Positions 51,158-58,359 of a stretch of DNA of 64,000 bases are shown here, piece after piece. The position numbers and the translations under genes were made by a program. Source of the DNA: Flavobacterium ajazii (lineage in GTDB: Bacteria; Bacteroidota; Bacteroidia; Flavobacteriales; Flavobacteriaceae); contig NZ_JAAEHL010000011.1 of NCBI RefSeq assembly GCF_010614725.1, positions 62,001 to 126,000 on the forward strand, in the 5' to 3' direction. Every line of letters starts with the position of its first letter. The stretch's first letter is position 1. The notes under the pieces were generated by a model. That model was not told where the DNA came from. It did not search any database and saw nothing but the letters and a program-made list of their open reading frames with translations.

Positions 51158-51778
51158 ATGCTTAAAAGAATCTTAGCCGGAGCCGGAATCATCATCTTAG
51201 TAATACTTGCTTTTAAATACTGTGAATTTAAAAAAGATGATGACTCAACGATTGAGTATAACACCAATCTGATTCAGCAACAAATTCTGAATGTAGGTAA
51301 ACTGGTTGTTACAGAAGGGCATTTTTCTGAAGTTATCACGTATAAGAACCAGGAAAAGTATTTGATGGATATGATTTCTTTTGAAAAAAAAGCGCTTGTT
51401 GTTGTAAATGCAAATGTTACGGTTGCCTACGATTTGCATAAAATGAAATATGATATTGATGAGAAGAATAAAACAATTACCATTCTCAATATTCCGAAGG
51501 AAGAAATTACAATTAATCCGGATATTCAGTTTTATGATGTGGAGCAGAGTAAGCTGAATCCTTTTACCGGAGACGATTACAATAAAATTAACAAATCGGT
51601 AAAAGCGAATCTGGCTAAAAAAATCGACAAATCGACACTCAAAACAAATGCTCAAAACCGATTAATAAGCGAATTGTCCAAGATTTTAATCATGACCAAT
51701 TCAATGGGATGGAAATTACAATACAATGGAAAAACTATTGAATCCGAGAGTGAGTTTAATCAGGATTTGAAACTTTAG
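51158..51778 (+). CDS. DUF4230 domain protein
   Basis: 206 residues. An N-terminal membrane anchor (about 4-22, ILAGAGIIILVILAFKY) is followed by a soluble domain of DUF4230 type: L-V-T-E-G-H-F-S-E-V near residue 48, V-V-V-N-A-N-V-T-V-A-Y-D-L, and I-N-P-D-I-Q-F-Y-D-V-E-Q-S. The domain faces outward and its function is unknown. The gene is followed by a 30-bp perfect hairpin shared with the convergent hydroxylase gene. Confidence 0.85.
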   Translation: MLKRILAGAGIIILVILAFKYCEFKKDDDSTIEYNTNLIQQQILNVGKLVVTEGHFSEVITYKNQEKYLMDMISFEKKALVVVNANVTVAYDLHKMKYDIDEKNKTITILNIPKEEITINPDIQFYDVEQSKLNPFTGDDYNKINKSVKANLAKKIDKSTLKTNAQNRLISELSKILIMTNSMGWKLQYNGKTIESESEFNQDLKL

Positions 51779-51783
51779 AAATA

Positions 51784-51854
51784 AATTAAAACACAAATTT
51801 CACGAATTAACACAGATTCATTTAGTGTTAATTCGTGAAATTTGTGTTTTAATT
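51784..51854. repeat. Perfect 30-bp inverted repeat between convergent genes
   Basis: The arms 51784-51813 (core TTTCACGAATTAACAC) and 51825-51854 (core GTGTTAATTCGTGAAA) pair without mismatch around an 11-nt loop. Both ends are A/T-rich, so it can terminate in both directions. The length is far beyond what a terminator needs, pointing to a dispersed palindromic repeat used as one. Confidence 0.9.
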
Positions 51855-51862
51855 GGATATTT

Positions 51863-53620
51863 TTAAACCGCTTCTTTATCAAAAATTAAATCCAGTCCGC
51901 CTGAAATTAAATGTGCAATTTCAGGACGTTTTTCTTTCAGTTGATCCAGATAAACTAATACTTCTTGTAAAAGCTGTTTCTCGTCAGAATCTTTTAAAAG
52001 TTCTGTAACTTCAACAGAAAGTAACCAATCAGCAGGATGATCTTTTTTTAGTTTTTCAAAAACAGCTTTAAGTTCAGATTTAGAATCTTTATTATCCCGA
52101 ATGTTTCGGACAGTCGAATATAAAATTTCCAGATCATCACGCTCCTCTGTATGTTTTGCTTTGATTGTTGTCGTTTTAGGAACATTATTAATCAGGTCAA
52201 AACTATTTACATCGGCTGGACCTGAAAATGCCGAAACTACTTTTTTGCCAATAGCCATATCGTAATTTCCCCATTCCGGCTGAAACAGAATAGTTTCGCC
52301 GTGTGTTACGGTACAATTTCTAAAACTGATCAGAATAATTTCTCCGTGTAAATTTCGGGAGCCGGTTATGATTTCGCCTTCAACCATAATATTGCCTTCA
52401 AATTCCAGTTTTACAGTTTCGCTTTCTACGATTCGGTACGCTTGCAAATCTTTTGGACTCATATCTTCAATTGCCAGATTGAAACCTTTTAGTTTTCCAA
52501 TCGGACTGCCAAATCCATGCGGATGTGTTAAGGTTCCGTGACCCACCAATTCTTTTTCACGGTAGGATAAGGCTGTTTTTCCTGTTGTCTGAATATAAAC
52601 AGGTTTTCCTTCTTCTTCAATGACATTAGTAAAAATACCCGAAATTTGTAACCCCGTACTCAGTTCAATTGTTCCCAAAGCATTTGACTGAATCAGTTTT
52701 TTAATTCCCGAAAGTCCTCCGGTCCTTAAGGCCATTTTATTGGCAAATTCTTCTAAAATCAAACTCAGATGTGAAAAAGTTGGCGTTACATATAATTGAG
52801 GCTGTAACTGTGTAATGTCAAAATTCTGATTTGCAGCCGAAATATCATAAGGGATTTTCTTTACGTTATCGGTCATGCACCAGGCGCTTTCACCAATTGA
52901 GGAAAGCAGTCCTGCACCGTAAATTTTAGGATTTTCGACCGTTCCGATTAACCCGTATTCAACAGTCCACCAGTGTAAATTTCGAATCTGAGCCATTTCA
53001 GATAACTCGCCCATATTGTTTTGTAAATCTGCAACTGCTTTTTCGGCTTCATCGATTTTTTCCTGAGGTGTATCTTCTGCTTCCTTCAATATTGAAAGCA
53101 GTCGGATCGCTTCATACATCTGATAATCTTTATGAGATGAAATCGCTTTGCATCCAATTTCTCCAAAACGACGCAGATATTCAGCATATTCAGGATTTGC
53201 AATAATAGGAGCGTGGCCTGCACCTTCGTGAATGATATCCGGTGCTGGCGTATATTCAATATGTTCTAATTGTCTGATATCTGAAGCGATAACCAAAACA
53301 TTATAAGCCTGAAATTCCATGAAAGCATTTGGCGGAATAAACCCGTCAACGGCTACGGCTGCCCAGCCAATTTCGGTCAGGATTCGGTTCATACCATACA
53401 TGCTCGGGATAGAGTTAATCTCGATTCCGGTTTTTTTCAAACCATCCAGATACGAATGATGTGCAACTTTCGACAAATAATCTACATTTTTACGCATCAC
53501 ATACCGCCAAACCGCCTGGTTAATAGGTGTGTAATCACCATAATCCTGAGGCTTGATGAATTGCTTTAAATGTTTTGGCAATCTTTCTAATAATGGATTT
53601 GTTTCGATGTTTGGATTCAT
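51863..53620 (-). CDS. Aromatic amino acid hydroxylase with long C-terminal extension
   Basis: 585 residues from the ATG at 53620 (MNPNIETNPL); the frame is open 150 nt further but the extra part is unlike the family. The pterin-dependent hydroxylase domain shows iron ligands His131 and His136 (IIHEGAGHAP) and Glu221 (WWTVEYGL). A helical insert lies at about 170-205, between the second His and the Glu. The catalytic part ends near 330; about 250 residues of unknown role follow. It probably converts phenylalanine to tyrosine using tetrahydrobiopterin, but tryptophan is not excluded. Confidence 0.85.
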   Translation of the reverse strand: MNPNIETNPLLERLPKHLKQFIKPQDYGDYTPINQAVWRYVMRKNVDYLSKVAHHSYLDGLKKTGIEINSIPSMYGMNRILTEIGWAAVAVDGFIPPNAFMEFQAYNVLVIASDIRQLEHIEYTPAPDIIHEGAGHAPIIANPEYAEYLRRFGEIGCKAISSHKDYQMYEAIRLLSILKEAEDTPQEKIDEAEKAVADLQNNMGELSEMAQIRNLHWWTVEYGLIGTVENPKIYGAGLLSSIGESAWCMTDNVKKIPYDISAANQNFDITQLQPQLYVTPTFSHLSLILEEFANKMALRTGGLSGIKKLIQSNALGTIELSTGLQISGIFTNVIEEEGKPVYIQTTGKTALSYREKELVGHGTLTHPHGFGSPIGKLKGFNLAIEDMSPKDLQAYRIVESETVKLEFEGNIMVEGEIITGSRNLHGEIILISFRNCTVTHGETILFQPEWGNYDMAIGKKVVSAFSGPADVNSFDLINNVPKTTTIKAKHTEERDDLEILYSTVRNIRDNKDSKSELKAVFEKLKKDHPADWLLSVEVTELLKDSDEKQLLQEVLVYLDQLKEKRPEIAHLISGGLDLIFDKEAV

Positions 53621-53856
53621 TTGGAATAGCTGTAGGTTGAAATGTAAAATTACGAATTTAAGGAGTTTGAAATGAGTTTTTAAAGGTTTAATTTTAAAAA
53701 TAACAGTACTTTGTTGGGAAATTGTTAGTTTTTGATTACAATGTCCATAATCAAGTATTTTAAATTTCAATTATTATTTTGAAGAAAAATCAGCCATGAA
53801 AAAATAACAATAAAATACTTAGTTTTACAGAAAGTATATTTAGGTCTTTAAAAGGT

Positions 53857-54930
53857 ATGAAAGTTTTTTTGATCATTTTAACAATAGTCGTTCTGGGATT
53901 TTTAGGAATAAGATATTTTTTATTCCGAATAGGAGACCCGGTAAACAGCAAACTCTCCGACTCATATTTTTACCATTACAGAAAAAATATAATTGTGCAT
54001 TCGCCAATGGGAAACTGGTTCGAGTTGGGATATTATGAATCTGATGCTGATGTTGAATCTTTTCAGCCTATAAACAGGGATTTTGGAAAAGATAAAAAGA
54101 ACGTTTTCTGGAAAGGAAGGAAACAAACTGTTGATTATGCGACTTTTCAGATAGATGCTTCCGGAATTATTAAGGATAAAAATCATGTTTATACTACCAA
54201 CGGAAAAGAATATAATTTTTTAGGAATTATAGCAGGAGCAGACCCTAAAAGTTATCAGCTGCTTGATCCATCACTTCCGGATCATAAACGCATGAGTTGG
54301 TTTAAGGATTCTAATGCGGTTTTCTACAGAAGTAAAAAAATAGAGGGAGATCCGGCTACTTTCAAACCTTTAAATGATGCATTAGCCGTTGATGCGAATT
54401 TTATTTATTCAATTATTAATGAAAGGGACGATGGCATGTATGCGCATGATGTGAATGAAGTCATTCGAAAACACAAAAGAATGGAAGGTGTAATCAAAAT
54501 TATTAATGATACATACGTTCAAATAGGAAATGCTGTTGTTTCTGCTTTTACGAAAGAGGAGTTTACGCTTCATACTTTCGAAACCATTAGAAACACAAAA
54601 GAAATTGATTATTTTACAATAGTCGTGAATGACACCTTAATTTACAAAGGAACAGAATATCCTGAAATTGATATTGAATCTTTTGAGCGATTAGATTACG
54701 GCTACTGCAAAGACAAGAAAAATATCTATCATGATGGCGAAAAAATAATTGGTGCTGTTATTTCAGGTTTTGAAATTATCTCTCAGGATTACTCTAAAGA
54801 TGACAAAAATGTGTTTTATAAAAATGTTGTTGTTGAAAAAGCAGATCCAAAAAATTTCACAAGGACTTCTGAAAATGATGTTTGGGAAGACGGAAAAAAT
54901 AAATATAAAAACGGAAAAATTGTTAATTAA
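53857..54930 (+). CDS. DKNYY-repeat protein
   Basis: A 357-residue protein with an N-terminal membrane anchor or uncleaved signal (about 3-22). Repeated D-K-x-x-V-F/Y units characteristic of the DKNYY family follow: DKKNVFWKG near residue 80, DKNHVYT, then CKDKKNIYHDGE and SKDDKNVFYKN in the C-terminal third. The units form a beta-rich repeat domain of unknown function. The next gene starts 3 nt after its stop, so the two are coupled. Confidence 0.8.
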   Translation: MKVFLIILTIVVLGFLGIRYFLFRIGDPVNSKLSDSYFYHYRKNIIVHSPMGNWFELGYYESDADVESFQPINRDFGKDKKNVFWKGRKQTVDYATFQIDASGIIKDKNHVYTTNGKEYNFLGIIAGADPKSYQLLDPSLPDHKRMSWFKDSNAVFYRSKKIEGDPATFKPLNDALAVDANFIYSIINERDDGMYAHDVNEVIRKHKRMEGVIKIINDTYVQIGNAVVSAFTKEEFTLHTFETIRNTKEIDYFTIVVNDTLIYKGTEYPEIDIESFERLDYGYCKDKKNIYHDGEKIIGAVISGFEIISQDYSKDDKNVFYKNVVVEKADPKNFTRTSENDVWEDGKNKYKNGKIVN

Positions 54931-54933
54931 AAT

Positions 54934-55347
54934 ATGGAACAGAAATTACCATTGCCGCCTTTTACTTTAGAGACGGCACTTCAAAAAATACAAATGGCCG
55001 AAGATGCCTGGAACAGTAAGGATCCGGAACGGGTTTCAAAAGCATATACTGTTGAAAGTGAATGGCGAAATCGCGATCATTTTATAAATGGCAGAGAAGA
55101 AATAGTCTCTTTTTTAACTGAAAAATGGAAGAAAGAACTGCATTATAAATTGAAGAAAGAATACTGGGCGCATACTGAAAACCGTATTGCGGTACGTTTT
55201 GAGTATGAATATCAAACGGCTGAAGGAAATTGGTTCAGGGCGTACGGCAATGAAAACTGGGAATTTGATGCCAACGGACTGATGCAAAAAAGATTTGCGA
55301 GTATCAATGATATTCAGATTAGCGAATCTGAGAGGAAATTGAAATAA
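54934..55347 (+). CDS. DUF1348/NTF2-like protein
   Basis: 137 residues with the NTF2-like fold pattern: A-L-Q-K-I-Q-M-A-E-D-A-W-N-S-K-D-P-E-R-V, then Y-T-x-E-S-E-W-R-N-R-D-H-F-I-N-G-R-E-E-I, and R-F-E-Y-E-Y…W-F-R-A-Y-G-N-E-N-W-E-F. These match the DUF1348 subfamily. The pocket could bind a small molecule, but the substrate is unknown. It overlaps no gene and is directly downstream of the DKNYY gene. Confidence 0.85.
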   Translation: MEQKLPLPPFTLETALQKIQMAEDAWNSKDPERVSKAYTVESEWRNRDHFINGREEIVSFLTEKWKKELHYKLKKEYWAHTENRIAVRFEYEYQTAEGNWFRAYGNENWEFDANGLMQKRFASINDIQISESERKLK

Positions 55348-55375
55348 ATTTTGAAGCTATGAAAATAACGGTCGT

Positions 55376-55816
55376 TTAACAATCGTTATTTTCATAATTT
55401 ACTTTCTCCATTTTATCCTCGTAACTTTCAGTTTCTTTTTTGGTCATACGGACTTCTTTCAGCGTTACTTTCAATTGTTTTTTACTGTCAGGGCTTATCC
55501 ATATCCCATTAAAATTAGTTCCTTCCTTCTTCAAAATCATAACTCCTGAAAATCCATGTTCGACTAATACAAATTGATTTTTATTTTTTTTATTTTGAGT
55601 AATGTCTAATTGTATCCAGCTTCCGGATTTGTCGTAACGATACATAGAAGTATACATTAAGTCAGCTGTACAAGGATTCTCTTCTTCTTTTATATAAAAT
55701 GTTACTGTTATTTTTCCGTCAATAGTGCCTTTGTATAAAAATGATTTGGCAGTTTGTGCCTGAAAATTATTAAAGAGAAACAAAGAAAAGATAAAGGACA
55801 GGAAAGCTTTTGTCAT
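55376..55816 (-). CDS. Small secreted protein of unknown function
   Basis: 146 residues. Signal peptide MTKAFLSFIFSLFLFNNFQA with a likely cut before Q-T-A-K. The mature part looks beta-rich, with alternating strands (I-D-G-K-I-T-V-T-F-Y-I-K, S-W-I-Q-L-D-I-T-Q) and a C-terminal acidic/basic helix ending in Cys. I do not recognise a family. It may be exported to the periplasm. Confidence 0.65.
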   Translation of the reverse strand: MTKAFLSFIFSLFLFNNFQAQTAKSFLYKGTIDGKITVTFYIKEEENPCTADLMYTSMYRYDKSGSWIQLDITQNKKNKNQFVLVEHGFSGVMILKKEGTNFNGIWISPDSKKQLKVTLKEVRMTKKETESYEDKMEKVNYENNDC

Positions 55817-55887
55817 ATTTTGGAATAATAGCGTTTAGTTAAATTTAGTCATTTTAAAAGTAATAATTCAGAGTTGTCCAAATGTTT

Positions 55888-56274
55888 TTAATGATTTGCA
55901 GGATTTCTAAAATACTCAATTTTATGATTGAACATAAATGCCATATTCGTTGCACGCATTTTGGCTTCTTCAGTAATTACTCCTGAAAACTGAGCATCTA
56001 TTGATGTATTAAAAAGCATTACCCAACGGTCAAAATGAGTTTTGTCGACAGGTAGTTGTTTGTGTGGCGGGAAAGGGCTTCCGGAATAAGCACGGACATC
56101 AAATAAAATAGTTTGCCAGAAACCATACATTTTTTGTAAATGCTCAGGCCAGCGACCCTGCAATTTATCATTGAAAATTGGTCCAAGTAAATCGTCTTTT
56201 CTAACACTGTCATAGAAAGTGTCCACCATTTGTTTGATGTCGTCTATGTTTGAAATATCTTTAAGCACAGCCAT
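55888..56274 (-). CDS. Group III truncated haemoglobin
   Basis: 128 residues. The pattern I-K-Q-M-V-D-T-F-Y-D-S-V-R-K-D-D-L-L-G-P-I-F leads to W-P-E-H-L-Q-K-M-Y-G-F-W-Q-T-I-L-F, then Y-S-G-S-P-F-P-P-H-K-Q-L-P and H-F-D-R-W-V-M-L-F, whose His is the expected haem ligand. This is the group III (trHbP) subfamily, implicated in oxygen or nitric oxide handling. Its -7 box TATTTTTG lies at 56306-56299 on the minus strand. Confidence 0.88.
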   Translation of the reverse strand: MAVLKDISNIDDIKQMVDTFYDSVRKDDLLGPIFNDKLQGRWPEHLQKMYGFWQTILFDVRAYSGSPFPPHKQLPVDKTHFDRWVMLFNTSIDAQFSGVITEEAKMRATNMAFMFNHKIEYFRNPANH

Positions 56275-56357
56275 ACTTTTAAAATTGAATTTTGAGTTGC
56301 AAAAATACGATATAACGTCTTTTTTATTTGCTGATATTTATCATAACAACAGATTGA

Positions 56358-57602
56358 TTATCCGATTAACTGCGTAAATAAATCATGATTTTCATTCAGA
56401 TATTGAAATTCAAAACCGTATTGAGTCATTTTCATTTTAATAGGCTGAATATCTTTTTTCTTTTTCAATTCTATTCCCACTACGACCGAACCTTTTTCAC
56501 GACTGTTTTTTTTAGCAAACTGAAAATAAGTAATATCGTCATCAGGACCTAAAATATTATTTACAAATTCTTTTAAAGCACCCGGACGCTGTGGAAACTG
56601 AATCATAAAATAGTGCATCAGTCCTTCATAAAGCAATGAACGCTCTTTTATTTCGGCTGTTCTTTCAATATCATTGTTGCTTCCGCTGACTATGCAAACT
56701 ACTTTTTTGTGCTTAATTTTATCTTTGTAAAAATCTAAAGCGGCAATTGTCAAAGCACCCGCAGGTTCAACCACCATGGCTTCTTCATTGTACAATCTTA
56801 AAATGGTGGTGCATACTTTGCCTTCCGGAACCAGAATGATATCGTGCAGATTTTGTTTACAGATTTCAAAAGTTTTATCGCCAACTTGTTTTACAGCTGC
56901 TCCGTCAACGAATTTATCAATCGTTTTTAAAACTGTATTTTTATTTTCTTCAATAGAAGTTTTCATCGAAGGAGCTCCTTTGGGTTCAACACCTATTATT
57001 TTGGTATTAGGACTTAAGTATTTAAAAACTTCTGATAAACCGGAAGCTAGTCCACCACCGCCAATAGGTACAAAAATATAATCAATAGGTTCTTTATAAG
57101 TTTCAAGGATTTCTAACCCAACAGTTCCTTGTCCGGCAATAACCTTTTCATCATCAAACGGATGAATGAATATTTTATGATTTTTGATAGCGTCTGCAGT
57201 TGCAGATCCATAAGCATCGTCAAAAGTATCTCCGGTAAGTACAATTTCAACAAACGATTTCCCGAACAATTGTACTTGTTTTACTTTCTGTTTCGGAGTC
57301 GTTTTTGGCATATAAATTTTACCCTTAATTTTTAGTAAATTACAGGAATAAGCAACGCCCTGAGCGTGATTTCCGGCGCTGGCACAAACTACTCCAATTT
57401 GTTTTTCAGCATCAGTTAACGAAGAAATTTTATTGTATGCCCCTCTGATTTTATACGAACGAACAATTTGTAAATCTTCTCTTTTCAATAAAATGGTCGA
57501 TTTAAATTCGTCCGAAAGATTTAGATTTTGTGTCAAAGGAGTGGCAGCAACAACATTTTCGAGTTGTTTTTTTGCGTTAAGTACTTCGTTAAATAAATTC
57601 AT
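56358..57602 (-). CDS. ilvA: Threonine ammonia-lyase (threonine dehydratase)
   Basis: 414 residues. PLP lysine Lys51 in SYKIRGAYNKI, the phosphate-binding loop GGGGLASGL, and a short single ACT-like C-terminal regulatory domain (FPQRPGALKEFVNNILG). It deaminates threonine to 2-oxobutyrate, the first committed step to isoleucine, and is usually inhibited by isoleucine. No ilv or leu genes adjoin. It is preceded by an Ile-rich leader ORF and a terminator, indicating transcription attenuation by isoleucine supply. Confidence 0.95.
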   Translation of the reverse strand: MNLFNEVLNAKKQLENVVAATPLTQNLNLSDEFKSTILLKREDLQIVRSYKIRGAYNKISSLTDAEKQIGVVCASAGNHAQGVAYSCNLLKIKGKIYMPKTTPKQKVKQVQLFGKSFVEIVLTGDTFDDAYGSATADAIKNHKIFIHPFDDEKVIAGQGTVGLEILETYKEPIDYIFVPIGGGGLASGLSEVFKYLSPNTKIIGVEPKGAPSMKTSIEENKNTVLKTIDKFVDGAAVKQVGDKTFEICKQNLHDIILVPEGKVCTTILRLYNEEAMVVEPAGALTIAALDFYKDKIKHKKVVCIVSGSNNDIERTAEIKERSLLYEGLMHYFMIQFPQRPGALKEFVNNILGPDDDITYFQFAKKNSREKGSVVVGIELKKKKDIQPIKMKMTQYGFEFQYLNENHDLFTQLIG

Positions 57603-57630
57603 GATGTATTTGATTAAATCTTTTTAAAAA

Positions 57631-57658
57631 TAAAAAACCTCCCGTTTGTTGGGAGGTT
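57631..57658 (-). terminator. Attenuator (terminator) hairpin in the ilvA leader
   Basis: On the minus strand AACCTCCC (57658-57651), loop AACAAAC, GGGAGGTT (57643-57636) and a T-run: an 8-bp GC-rich terminator located between the leader ORF and ilvA. An alternative helix pairs upstream GAGGT (57695-57691) and TTATA with TATAA and ACCTC (57656-57652), which would break the terminator. Confidence 0.8.
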
Positions 57659-57699
57659 CTTATAAACTATATTTTACATATTTATATAACACCTCGCCA

Positions 57700-57759
57700 T
57701 CATTGCTGAATTGCAATAATGCTGATAATAGCGATAATAATGTTATTAAAATTTGTCAT
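57700..57759 (-). CDS. Isoleucine-rich leader peptide of ilvA
   Basis: ATG at 57759-57757, TGA at 57702-57700. The 19-residue product MTNFNNIIIAIISIIAIQQ contains eight Ile (ATT/ATC). The stop lies 5 nt before the GAGGT antiterminator arm, so a ribosome finishing the peptide would cover that arm. Only 98 nt separate the stop from ilvA. Leader peptides for amino acid operons have precedent in this phylum (the Bacteroid-trp motif). Translation is inferred from composition and position. Confidence 0.75.
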   Translation of the reverse strand: MTNFNNIIIAIISIIAIQQ

Positions 57760-57776
57760 TTTTGTTATTTGAAAAG

Positions 57777-57784
57777 CAAATTTA
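57777..57784 (-). promoter_or_regulatory. -7 element for the ilvA leader transcript
   Basis: TAAATTTG on the minus strand (57784-57777) is a perfect TAnnTTTG box. It lies in the 29-nt gap between the DUF4136 gene and the leader ATG, so the message would begin about 10 nt before the leader start. A -33 TTG is not evident. Confidence 0.6.
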
Positions 57785-57788
57785 TCAA

Positions 57789-58331
57789 TTATTTTTTTAT
57801 TTGAGGAGGATATTGAGCCAAAATTTTGTTTACAAATTCAGCAATTCTTTCATCCTTTTTATCGATGTTTCTGGTCAAAACTCCAATTCCTTCGCCCTGC
57901 CAGATCATTTCTTTTTTCTTGGCATCAATTAAATCGATGTATAAAGTTCCTTCGGTAGAAGTTGAAACAGTTGTTTGGTTTCCACCGTACATCATCCACG
58001 GATTCCATCCCCATCCCCAACCGTAGCCCCATCCGGCGCTAAATTGGTTTACATCAACCTGTTCTCTTGATTTCGTAAAAATATTTACCAGTAAATCAGG
58101 ATTTTCACTTTTTGTAAAGCCTTTCGCCTGCAATTCGCTCTCTATTGCATGAAGGATACGTCTTTTATCCAAATCAGAAATCTCGACTTTATCAATTCCG
58201 GGTTTGAAGAAGGCATATGTTTTATAAGGCGTAAAATCGACATTTTTGTCGTAATCAGAATAAACAGTAACACTGCTGCATGAAGTAAAAATCAATAACA
58301 GCAAAATCGGAACTAATTTGAATGTTTTCAT
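57789..58331 (-). CDS. DUF4136 lipoprotein
   Basis: 180 residues. A lipoprotein signal peptide MKTFKLVPILLLLIFTSCSS has its lipobox Cys at 18. The mature part carries the DUF4136 pattern: D-x-x-V-D-F-T-P-Y-K-T-Y-A-F at about 30-43, then a Gly/Trp/Tyr-rich loop (WGYGWGWGWNPWMMYGG) and D-L-I-D-A-K-K-K-E-M-I-W-Q-G. The family is exported, membrane-anchored and of unknown function. Confidence 0.85.
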   Translation of the reverse strand: MKTFKLVPILLLLIFTSCSSVTVYSDYDKNVDFTPYKTYAFFKPGIDKVEISDLDKRRILHAIESELQAKGFTKSENPDLLVNIFTKSREQVDVNQFSAGWGYGWGWGWNPWMMYGGNQTTVSTSTEGTLYIDLIDAKKKEMIWQGEGIGVLTRNIDKKDERIAEFVNKILAQYPPQIKK

Positions 58332-58359
58332 AATTTTAGAATTAAATGTTTTGTTTTAG

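Noticed and set aside
53621..53770. 50-residue N-terminal extension of the aromatic amino acid hydroxylase
   Set aside because: The extra sequence is composed of low-information residues unlike the family; MNPNIE at 53620 is the natural start.
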